Assembly (NCBI RefSeq): GCF_001640805.2
Contig: NC_066833.1
Location: forward strand, 3,448,471-3,512,470
Direction: 5' to 3'
Length of the DNA stretch: 64,000 nt
Origin: Lates calcarifer
Taxonomy: Eukaryota; Chordata; Actinopteri; Centropomidae
Shown: positions 51,761-61,859 of the stretch, piece after piece
Layout: each line of letters begins with the position of its first letter
Numbering within the stretch: position 1 is the stretch's first letter
Translations under genes and position numbers: made by a program
The notes under the pieces: model-generated
Told to the model about the DNA's origin: nothing
What the model saw: the letters and a program-made list of their open reading frames with translations, nothing else
Databases searched by the model: none

Positions 51761-52642
51761 CAGTCCTGGAAAGAGCCGCATTCTTAAGTCAGTGTTGCCA
51801 GATTTCACAAAAAAGTAGCCCAATCAGGGGCCAGAACCCGCCCAAACATATCGGAAATCGGAAAAGTAAGAAAGCCGAATGCTATATTAGAAGTTCCTGT
51901 TTGCAGTGTATCATTAGATGTACAGAAAACCATGACTGGATTACTTAGATACTGAAAAAACGTAAAAATGTGAAGATTCTCAGTCAGTTCTGGGGTTGTA
52001 AGGAGCGTCTTTTTTCTGTGATTTCCAAGCGAGTTTATGGACGGTTTTTTGCGATGGACATCTGAGATAATGATATAACCGGGAAGTGTACGCAGTGTTG
52101 CCACATTTGCCTGAATAAAGCAGCACAATCACGGCCTAAGAGCCAGTCAGTTGGTTGTTTTTCTTTCTTTTTTGTCCACCCCGTATTTATGCAGTAGCAT
52201 GCTATGGGTGGCTAAAGATAAAGTTGTGCACATGACTAATAAAATATACAAAAGTGCCACAAACAGCTGTACAGAGAGTACAAAACGACCGCAGTGTTAC
52301 CCTGTAACACTTATAATGCATAACAAGATAGACTACTTGGTGGTATTATTGCAAACCTATTTCAGACCTTCAGCTGATCATACATACCAATAATAAACAG
52401 TGATACTAAGAATTTTATCTTTTAAAAAATCAAGATTACCTCTAAAAACAAACTTTAGACTTTATAAACATTTCCAGGGTCTCGGTGTTGGGGCTCTGTG
52501 TGTTCAGCTCCATTATCTTGACTAGTACAATCCTGCTCTTAAATGTACAATTATCTGAACGGAATTTTGAACGGCAGTAACTGACAGGGAGGTGTTTTCT
52601 GTTGTCGCCTCCAGGCCGCATGGGGCGCAAGAGCGCAAGTAC

Positions 52643-52650
52643 CCGGAAGT
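52643..52650 (+). promoter_or_regulatory. ETS/GABP site CCGGAAGT in the lcmt2 promoter
   Basis: CCGGAAGT lies about 150 nt upstream of the lcmt2 start codon. A CACGTG E-box follows at 52657-52662. Both are common in TATA-less housekeeping promoters, and no TATA box is evident here. Confidence 0.6.
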
Positions 52651-52794
52651 CTTTCACACGTGAAGGATGTTTGAATTATTTTGATCCGTAGACCCCAGTC
52701 TCTTACTGAAACCACAAACGTTCCTGTTAACGATCATCTAAATATCTGTACCACGTGTGCTGGACTGTAACTGATGTGACAGTTTACTGACATT

Positions 52795-54352
52795 ATGCCA
52801 ACGACCAACAGAAAGAAGCAGAAGCAGGGGAGAGACACCGCGGTACGAGAAACCACTCACTAGCTCAGCAGTATATCAGTGGTGAGATGTAACTAAGTAC
52901 AGTTACTCAAGTACTTTACGTGAGGTACTTGTACTTTGAGTATTTCCACTACAGGCCACTGTATACTTCTGTACTTCTGTACTGTATAATTCAGAGGGAC
53001 ATGTTGTACTTCTCTACATTTACTGTCACAGTCTGAATTAGTGTACAGTGCAGTGGTAGAAAGTTCTACTACTGTACTACATTTACTTGTTTCCATTTAT
53101 GCTTCTACTCCATTACATTTCACAGGGAATTATTGAACTCAACTCAACTCAACTTTTACTCCACTTCAATTATCTGACAGTTCATAGATAGTGTATAATG
53201 ACAGATCAGTCACACAGGGACATTTATCAACAGAGTGAGTACTTTTACTTGTGATACTTTAAATACATTTAGCTGTAATAATAATAATTCTTTACTTTTA
53301 CTTAAGAACACTTTTGAATGCAGGACTTGCAAAGTATTCTTTAGTTGTATTGGTACTTTTAAGAGTAAGATCTGAGTTCTTCTTCCACCACTGAAAATAT
53401 GAAGCACTGATATAGATTAAACTACCCAACAGTCTGTAATACTTTGTACAACAACAGTAAGTGCTATGCTACTTATACATTAATACATCCAGTAATCAAT
53501 TTCTCTGTACTGAGAGCTTCTACTTTTGATACTTTGATCAGAACAAAAAGGAGGACTTTACTTACTTTACTTACTTTACTTGTGTAAAGGATCTGACTAC
53601 TTACTGGCATCAGGCATTTATACGTGTTTGTCTGTGGCTTGACCCCAGGTGCAGGGAACCAACGACAGCAGTGTGGTGAGCAAGGTGTCTGCTGCGGCAC
53701 AGGGATACTTTCACGACATCTTTCTCCAGCACTTTGTGTGCAAAGTGGCGAGGAGAGCCCCGCTCATCAACAGGTCAGTCGAGACCTTAATACTAGTCTA
53801 TCTATGCTTTTCTCTCCTGTGAGAAATGTGAGAAAAGTAAAAGGAATACAGTATATGTTTGTACACATCAGACTCTACAGTTGAGTTATATGCTTTAGGG
53901 GCTACTATGTACGCTGGAGAGCTGTGGACCACTGTATAAGGAGATTTTTCCAGGTCACTGAAAACTGCCCTAAGAGACAGGTAAGTTAACAGGATACTGT
54001 ACCCCCCCAGATGATATTTAGCAGGGAGGGTTTGCTCTGTCTCATTTTTTACCTTTCCCTCCTCTGTTGCTGTCTCTCCCTTTTTCTAGATTCTGTCTTT
54101 GGGGGCAGGGTTCGACTCTTTATATTTTCGCCTACACGCAGATGAAGCGCTCATCAGGGCTGTTGTGTTTGAGGTGGATTTCCCAGATGTTGCCCGGCGT
54201 AAGACTGCCCTGATCAATTCTAATATCACACTGAGGGGGATGTTAGATGCCCATTTACCTTCTCCTGGTATGTCTGGTATGTCATTCAACTTCCCTACTG
54301 TTCTGGAATGCATTTATCATTTAAGATTAGAACATTAGATTTCATAAGCTTG

Positions 54353-54410
<58 letters not shown>

Positions 54411-57400
54411 CAGGACCTCTGCATGTGTCCAGTGGTCAGTACCATCTGTTAGGCCTGGATGTTAGAGAGGAGTCCCAGGTGGTAGAGGCTCTGGATGCAG
54501 CTGGGTTGGACTGGGCTGCCCCCACTCTGATTCTCTCTGAGGTGGTGCTCACCTACATGGAAACACAATGGTAAACACTGTGCATGTATAATGTGATCTC
54601 ACTGGGAATCACACAGCACTAATGTGAGTGTTTGTCAGTGGCAGTTGTATGTTGTGTGTCTTCCAGGTCAGATGTTGTTATTAGTTGGGCGGCGAAGCTC
54701 CTGCCTCAGTCGCTCTTTGTGATGTATGAGCAGATCCATCCACATGATCCCTTTGGTCGGATCATGCAGGATCATTTCCTGAAACTAAATTCGACTCTAC
54801 ACGCCGTTCGACAATACCCAGACACTGCTGCACAGAGACGCAGGTTCCTGGACAAGGCTAGTATGCAGATTGTACATACTTCTCACTGTGTCTTGTAACT
54901 GTTCAAGTGTAAAACCAAATAATATCTGCCTGTAAACCTGTGATTTTGTCTTCAGGGCTGGGAGCAGTGTGTGTGTCTGGATATGAATGACTTCTACCTG
55001 GGGCTGGTCCCTGAGGAGGAGAGGTGCAGAGTGGAGGTCCTGGAGCCTTTTGATGAATATGAGGTGAGGCCGTTGAAATGTGGAGACCATTTCACCATGG
55101 CCCAAGTTACTGGAACAACTTAGTCTGCAAAGTGTCTTAGTTTTGATTTTAAATCAGACTTTCTTGTGAAAACCTAATGTACTCTCAAGTCCAGGAGGCA
55201 GGGAAAACATTTAAACCCCACCCATACCACAGGTTCCTCTGGCTTGTCCACCTTCAGACATCCACAGCATTGGTATCTCAGGATCTTTAAGACAGAGAGG
55301 AAGACAATCAAGATTATAGTGGGTATAAACAGAGGTCCTTATTCACTGAAAACCAGTGGGTGTATAGCTCTCCCCACTTTCACTGCCACTTCAAGAGATC
55401 AAGTTGCAATAATCTCATGATTAGACTGCTACCAAAACCTAATGGGAGAAATCTCAGTAACCAAATGGACACCTTAAACTACATTTCACCTAATACAGAC
55501 ACAAGAAGGACTAGAATAGTGATCTAAACTAAACTTCACCTTACCAAGATGATTCATTCGATTGATGATGGCAGAGACAGGACATTTAAACAAGTTTATT
55601 ATTTACTGAGATAATAACCAAAAAACCTAACATTATGAGGTGTGTTATCAGTGTGTCAGCAGATAGATGGATGGGTGTTTTGATTAATGAGCTGGAGAGT
55701 GTTGTAAAATGTAAAACCTAAACAAGGCTGAAGCAAAAGCAAACAAAGATGTGGCAGAGGAGAGAGGAAGACTGGCTGAATCTCCCTGACGACCAAACTC
55801 CACCCATCATGCTCTGACAGAGAGAGGCCTGCTCAGAGAGGAGTCCTATCCATAATGTTGTGAGACACTTAACACAATCTGAGCTTGTCGGTGGCAAAAA
55901 CAAGCATTTTAGTGGACGCACTTTGATGTGGACAGTTGCCCATTGGATTGCACTGCAGCAGCTGTTCATACAGAAACTGTTGTAAACAAACATTATAACA
56001 TATCAAGTAATAACATCGTAAACTATTTATCAATCACAAATGTGCTCCAAGTAGCTCTTGGGTGAAATGTGTTCACTTTTTCTAATTTTTCTTGTTAACA
56101 AAACTTGTTAACTTTCCATTCTATATTAAAACACGTGGTGTTTTGCATGATCATAATTATTCATCATTATGAGTCTGAATGAGTCTGTGTATCTGTCCAC
56201 CTTCAGGAGTGGCACCAAAAATGTTCCCACTACTTCATCCTCACTGCATCTCGAGGCTCTTTCATGGCTCAGGCTTTACTCTCACATCCTCCAGGTAGCT
56301 TTCACTTTTACTCTTAAGTCATTATAATGATTCATCTGCTCGCCTGTATGTATACATTTCCTAACTAAGGTTGTGACATGGGTGTGCTTCTTCAGTATCT
56401 CCACTGCCGTCCAAAAGCCCATCTTGGAGCCCTGCAGCCCTGAGTGTGAAGACTATACCAGTTTGTGTGGAGGGGCTGGGGATGGCGTCCACCTTGGTGA
56501 GCCCAGGGCAGGTCCTGCTAACAGGAGGCTCCAGCAGGGGAGGTAGGGGGGCAGTAGCTAGAGTCCTTCTCAGAGGTCAGGAAGGCTGGAGATCCATCAG
56601 TGTGGAGCCGTCAGTAGATCTGGGTGAGACGACTTTGTGTGTTTTCTCTCTGTAGAAGTTTTTGCTCTTACTGATGAGGGCATCTATGCTGTGTGTTACC
56701 ATCACCGGTTCTGTTTTTAGTCTCATGATCAAAACTATGCACATAAAATGCGGTTGTTGTGTTGCCTCCTCTCAGGTGTGCGACTCTACCACACCGTCAC
56801 GTCTTGTCCTGGAGGAGGTGCTGTAGTATACGGAGGTCGCTCCTCTCCTCTCAACCCAATCGGAGGCCTTTTCAAAGTAAACCTAGGCCCCTGTGGTCCA
56901 CCTGGTCCTCTGGACTCAGATGACCGAGGTGCGGTGAAACTCTGTGTAGAGCAGATGGTTTGTACAGGTGATCATCCACCGCCAAGATGGAGACACACCG
57001 CTACAATCGTCAGTCATAAAGGTGAGAAAAGAAAGTCTTAGGTGATTTCTCTCTTCCTCTTTCTTCATCTCTCAGCCATTCAGTTTCATCCTTACTTACT
57101 TATTGTACAGTAAGACCCTCTCTCTTTTCTCTGTAGGCAAAAACTTTCTGTTTGTGTTTGGTGGAAAGAACGAATCAGAGGCTGTTCTGGGTGACGGCCA
57201 CTTCCTGTGTCTTGAGCAGCAGCACTGGACTGAGGTTTGCCTCCTATGTTCTCTGTATAAATGGCTTTTTAATGCCATGCAGAGATATTACACACTTGTC
57301 TTGTCTCTCTCCTCTTGAAATCATTTTGAGCCTTGTACTAACAGGTTCATTCTTAAATTGCAATGTACAAGTGACTTCCTTACATTCACCGATTTTTTTC

Positions 57401-58345
57401 CAAGTTAGAAATTTCTCTTAGGTACAAACTATAAATTCACAAGTGGCCCAGACCTGTTGTATCAGTCATGTGTAGATAGTGTGCCAATATCTACTGGATC
57501 AAGGGCAATAATTATACTTATTCATTTAACTTATTATTTTAGAACATGTGTAGTTTGTCCGTATCCGTGGGCAAGATACTGAACCCCAAATTGCCTCCGA
57601 TATGTGTGCATTGGTGTGTGTGAATGTATAGAAAAAGCACTTTGTATATACATGTGGTGTGTGAATGGGGTGAATGTGATCTGTAGTGTGAAGCGCTTTG
57701 AGTGGTCGAAAAGACTAGAAAAGCGCTATATAACTACAGTCCATTTAATGTATGCAGGCAAAAGAGGTCCATGGTTCAAACCAAGGTTTTGCATTTTCCT
57801 CATCCACTGCAAACAAACAAAGGATGTTTATGCAGGTGTCTGTCCAGCATCATTCTCTGCTGCACCCGACAGATCACCACCTACTGTCCCATCTTATACT
57901 GTATCTCCATATCTGTAATGCCTCCTAGGCCACCTCTCATTTTAGTCATGGACATGTTTTTTAGCATCTAACTTCATGTTAAACCACTGTGTATTCAGTC
58001 AGTCACTGTCAGGAGTGATATCAGTCTACTGATGCTGCTACATTTGTTTTGTCTCTGACAGCAAGACTGAAGCTCTGCTGTGTTAAACTCTTCTTTTTGC
58101 TCTGGTAACATTTGTTAATGAGTCTGAGCCCACAAACAGAGCAGCTGTATATGGCATTTTTAGGGGCGTTAAGTCTCAGGAATACATACCTCCTCTTGAA
58201 CAGGTGGTCTTCTTCAGGCTGCACAGGTTTGTCCAGTTCAGAGAGTTGAAGCGGAATCTGCCTTGGAACAATCAAACCTCACTGAAAAAAAGAAAGAGGA
58301 GTTTAGGAGAAGATATAAAAGATGTTCTTGCATGAGGTCCAATGC

Positions 58346-58377
<32 letters not shown>

Positions 58378-59122
58378 CAGATCCCAGTAGAGGGCGCAGC
58401 ACCAGAGGCCCTCCATTCCCACTCAGCATGTTCATATGAGGGAGGCATGGTGGTGTTTGGAGGACTGAACAGAAGAGGGGTCCCACTGGGGGACACGGTC
58501 ATATTAAGGCCCAATGACAGAGGCTTCTGGTGGGACAGAATAGCGGTGCAGCCCCCCCCTATTCCCAGGTCTGTTGTTTCTTAGAGCCACTGACAAAAAC
58601 TTCACACCATCCAGGCTCTGCCCTGAAGCTTCTACTCAAGAAGTACCTTTAATGAGATCTGACATGATGTGCTTTGTTATAGATACTCTCATTCTGCTCA
58701 TGTGATTGGTGAGAAGCTGGTTGTAGTGGGTGGAGTTTGGCTGCATTCAGACAGCGTACCGTGTGTCGTCGTGATCAACCTCACCACACGGAGCAGCATG
58801 GAGCTCAGTCTGGACACGGTCAGTTAACTTAAATTGGACATAATGGACACATATCTCAGGTTGTAAAGGCCTGGGTGTATTTTATATTTGTCATTGATCA
58901 TGTATAGATCTGTTGTGATACTGAATAATAAATCACTGTGTGTTCTGCCATCTGTAGACCTCAGTGCCCTGGCCTCTGATGCTCCACTCTTTCTGCTCTG
59001 AGCTGACGGACTCAGAAGAACCAGAGCTGCTCCTGATAGGTGGAGGAGGGAACTGTTTCTCCTTTGGGACTCATTTCAACCCTCAGCCTGTCACTGTGGA
59101 CCTCAGACCAGTACTGGGGTGA
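52795..59122 (+). CDS. lcmt2: LCMT2 / TYW4, tRNA wybutosine-synthesising methyltransferase
   Basis: The gene is complete: 14 coding exons (52795-52842, 53649-53773, 53899-53980, 54090-54267, 54414-54570, 54667-54856, 54956-55063, 56207-56294, 56396-56623, 56776-57021, 57137-57234, 58381-58568, 58683-58818, 58958-59122), 2037 nt, 678 aa. TYW4 carries out the late SAM-dependent carboxyl methylation and methoxycarbonylation steps that make wybutosine at position 37 of tRNA-Phe. The N-terminal half is an LCMT-fold methyltransferase with the SAM motif LGAGFDS (89-95) and SEVVLTYM. The second half has kelch repeats, each with a GG pair (LLTGGSS, VVYGGRS, FVFGGKN, VVFGGLN, VVVGGVW). Exon 6 ends at AAG|GCTAGT, so intron 6 appears to be GC-AG. 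TG repeats abut the acceptors of exons 5 and 12. As I recall, human LCMT2 is intronless, so this multi-exon form probably reflects the ancestral gene. Confidence 0.95.
52877..53393. mobile_element. teleost MITE with CAGTGGTG ends, in lcmt2 intron 1
   Basis: The element starts CAGTGGTG and ends CACCACTG, a perfect 8-bp inverted terminus. The inside is dominated by GTACTT-type text (TACTTGTACTTTGAGTATTT). This is a familiar short element in percomorph fish that carries no transposase. Confidence 0.75.
54357..54410. repeat. (TG)n microsatellite abutting lcmt2 exon 5 acceptor
   Basis: About 26 TG units run to within four bases of the acceptor CAG at 54411-54413, leaving almost no polypyrimidine tract before exon 5 (54414-54570). 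Confidence 0.97.
55562..55995 (-). repeat. dispersed repeat related to the 23.4-kb element, in lcmt2 intron 7
   Basis: Read on the minus strand it shares ACAACATTATGGATAGGA and nearby text with the element at 23403-23923, and it contains AACAGCTGCTGC near its end. The terminal repeats are not clear, so the boundaries are approximate. Confidence 0.45.
57562..57748 (+). repeat. teleost dispersed repeat with GCGCTATATAA tail, in lcmt2 intron 11
   Basis: Phrases such as AAATTGCCTCCGATATG, AAGCGCTTTGAGTGGTCG and AAAGCGCTATATAACTACAG are highly recurrent in fish genomes and mark a SINE or LINE tail family. No coding content is present. Confidence 0.7.
58345..58371. repeat. (TG)n microsatellite next to lcmt2 exon 12 acceptor
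   Basis: About 13 TG units lie directly before TTATTTTCAG, the acceptor of the exon starting at 58381. Confidence 0.95.
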
Positions 59123-59473
59123 AGCGTTTCTATGCTCAGATCAATGACTTTAACTCAGCAGTTTATGCAATCTGACATCCAGCCTTCAGAGATGTCTGGA
59201 AGGATGAAAAGGATAAACTTGAATTATCTGGGAATGTATGAACAGAGGTTACTTTGCCAAGATGTGCAGTTGTTATTGATTCCTAGAGTGTGGATGTCTA
59301 AGTATGCAAGGATACATAATGTTCAAAAAACATTAAACTCCAAAGGAATGCCTTCAGTCTGCTTGCTGGACAGGTTTTTATTTGTGAGACCTCAGAAAAT
59401 TATAGTCCAATGTTCTGACTCAGAGTGCCCATAGATCAAAGTGAGCCTGTTAATGTTTTGGATGGAGGGTAAC

Positions 59474-61724
59474 TCATTCAGTGAGGCGCCTAAAGGACTG
59501 GACCATAGGACTGACAGCTCCCCAGTCGCCAGGCTTACGGTATTCCCCCTTCTCCAGGAAGTACTGGCGCCCACGGTAGTTGGGGTGCTCGTAGAAAACC
59601 CACCAGCCGTCGAAGACCTTACAGGAGTTGACCTCCCTCCAGCGGACCTTCTCCAGAAGGGACGGACAGTCCTCTGTGGCCTGGAAGGCCTGGCCCCCGA
59701 AGTCTGCCTTCTCATAGAGCTGCATCTTGTACGGGGTCCCACTGGTCTAGAAGGTGATGGGAGGAAGAGAGGGAGACAGCAGGGGTTTGGGAGCAGGTGG
59801 TAGGGGGGTTAAAACAGAGCATAGGTGGAGAGTGGTGGGTGAAGGGTGGAGGTGGTAGTTAGTGCAGGGGGTTGGGGAAGAATGGGAATGGAATGTGGGG
59901 TGAGTGAAAGGGGGAAGGGGGGATATATAGGGAGATGAGATATGTATCTAACAAAAGGAAAATTTATTTGTTAACAATTAAACCTCATCCTGTGGACACC
60001 TATAAGTGGAGGCTGGTGTATAAACAGATATGTTAATGACATTATAAAACACAGGTGCAATAATCTAAAATATCTGCCCTCAAGTTATACCTGTTGATGA
60101 ATACTGTGCATTAATTAAATTAATATTAATGCCTGCATTTATTAAATGTTCATATACTGCTTATAAATGGTGGGGGAATGTGAAGTGTTACTGTTAGCAG
60201 CACTGCATATTAGTCTGGCATAAAATGATAAAAAAAATATATATATATATATATATATATGTATATGTATATATACATATACATATATATAAAACAATGA
60301 TGTAATTTTCCTTGATAGAAATAAAACAAATGGTTGATAAATGTTGAATATAATTAATTTCCATGTTTAGAGAGCATGGAAAGAACTGCCTAGGTAAGGT
60401 TAGGTAAGCATCGTGCAAGTTGGGTTTTAGATTAGTTAGGTTAGATTTTATCATTATAATGGTTTTCTACCTCAGATGTGTGAAATGTTCTGACCATAAA
60501 GAACAACCACCATTAACTGTCTGGTTTCTTCAACTTTGACTCATGGGGCAAAAATCTGCCTAAAACCATAAAAAATGAATGATTTGACAATTATCATCGT
60601 CGACAGAAAAACTTTATGACATAACATTTTTGTTTTCACTATAATCTGAGCATCAGGGCAAACTAGGTTTTGTACAGATTATGTGTCTGGCAGGATTTAC
60701 CACATCAATTAGATAACTGACTTTAATCAAACACCATCCCTCATTGTTTGCACTCTAGTAAAAAACTGTACACATGCAGCTCCTACTAACTACATAGATT
60801 TTTCTTTTCTCTTCTAATGAAAGTGGTGCCCCGGAATCTGCCCGCAGGCTGTGGGTCGGTTGGACCAAAGCCTGATCATACAAACAAGCTGACCCAGGTA
60901 TTGGTCTCCATTGACAAAGCCCTGCAGTCACTGGTAGCATCAACGCTACAGCACGAACTCTTCGATGTGCCCATCAGCTGGTGTGCACTCACTCTAAGCT
61001 TTCAGCAGTTCACCTAATTTCTCACCAGAGTCAGGCTCTCCTGCCTCACAGCTGAGGACAAATCTTATCAGTGGTTAATTAAAACATCTACAAGCAATGT
61101 TCAGTTCATTCAATACGAGATGTCAGACTGTCCAACACGTCTCAGCATCAGAAGCAGATCAGTTTACAGACGATGGCTGACTTACAAAGTGGATCATCTT
61201 GCAGGAGCTGAGGCGGTCGTTGAGTCCCATCCAGCGCTGGTACTCCGGGTACTCCCCCCTGGTCAGGACATACTGGTAGCCCATGTAGTTGGGCCTCTCA
61301 TGACACCACCCAGGCCCCACTCTCCACCCGGATGGAGTTGCAGCGGCTCAGGTAGGTGTGGAAATCTGAGCAGTCGCTGTCGCACTCATAGCGGCGGCCC
61401 TGGAAGTTCTTGTCCTCGTAGAAGACAATCTGGGAACAACACACATTTGTTTTAGCTGACAGCCAGACTTTACAGTGTTTGATAGATCCAGTGACAGGTG
61501 GTTTTTCAGAGCTCCAATGGACAGTGCAGCTTTAAACGCCACCAGATTAAGGCATCAACACCTAAAACTGGCAAATCCAGTCAACAACACTGTAACCCAG
61601 ATTAAAATATCCCAATAATCCCTGCAGAGAGGGAAAATTAAAACCAGACTTTGCTACTTAATCCATGTGTTACCTGACTCCATGTAAGTGCCAGTCCCAG
61701 TTTGTCTGAACTCACCCTGCCCAT
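59474..61724 (-). pseudogene. crygs: gamma-S-type crystallin (crygs) with a one-base insertion in exon 2; pseudogene or sequence error
   Basis: Three exons in the standard gamma-crystallin layout: 61716-61724 (start and two codons, donor GTGAGT), 61186-61429 (motifs 1 and 2) and 59474-59746 (motifs 3 and 4, stop). Gamma crystallins are structural lens proteins with four Greek-key motifs. The text ([52 protein letters not shown]) is closest to gamma-S. Exon 2 is 244 nt where the in-phase layout needs 243. The extra base is at 61302 (G on the plus strand). It turns the expected VVYERPN into VVS and a stop. Everything before and after is well conserved, and splice sites and a TATA box are intact. 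A true inactivation would therefore be recent; an assembly error is the other explanation. It converges on lcmt2. Confidence 0.85.
60235..60295. repeat. (AT)n / (ATGT)n microsatellite in crygs intron 2
   Basis: AT dinucleotides pass into ATGTATATGTATATATAC units. Nothing else is recognised in this 1.4-kb intron. Confidence 0.9.
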
Positions 61725-61816
61725 CTTGGATATAATATGTGGGACAGCCTTGGTGATGTTAAGTGATGGTGGTTTCCCCTGAGGTCTCGATGTCGCACTG
61801 GTCCCTCACCGGTCCC

Positions 61817-61823
61817 TTTTATA
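61817..61823 (-). promoter_or_regulatory. TATA box of the crystallin gene
   Basis: On the minus strand the sequence GGGGATATAAAAGGGACC holds a canonical TATAAAA about 95 nt upstream of the start codon. A strong TATA box just upstream of a short leader is the usual gamma-crystallin promoter form. It is intact, which suggests the gene is or recently was expressed in lens. Confidence 0.8.
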
Positions 61824-61859
61824 TCCCCACTTTCCCACATTTATAAACAGCAACAGTGG

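Noticed and set aside
51785..52110. Short GTGTTGCCAGATTT and GTGTTGCCACATTT phrases, possible element ends
   Set aside because: They are direct and not inverted, and no full element could be delimited.
58021..58275. Minus-strand ORF with a [12 protein letters not shown] segment, zinc-finger-like
   Set aside because: It lies in an lcmt2 intron, has only one CxxC, no splice partner and no family I recognise.
60755..61017. ORFs on both strands inside crystallin intron 2
   Set aside because: No crystallin motif and no splice sites in frame with the conserved exons.
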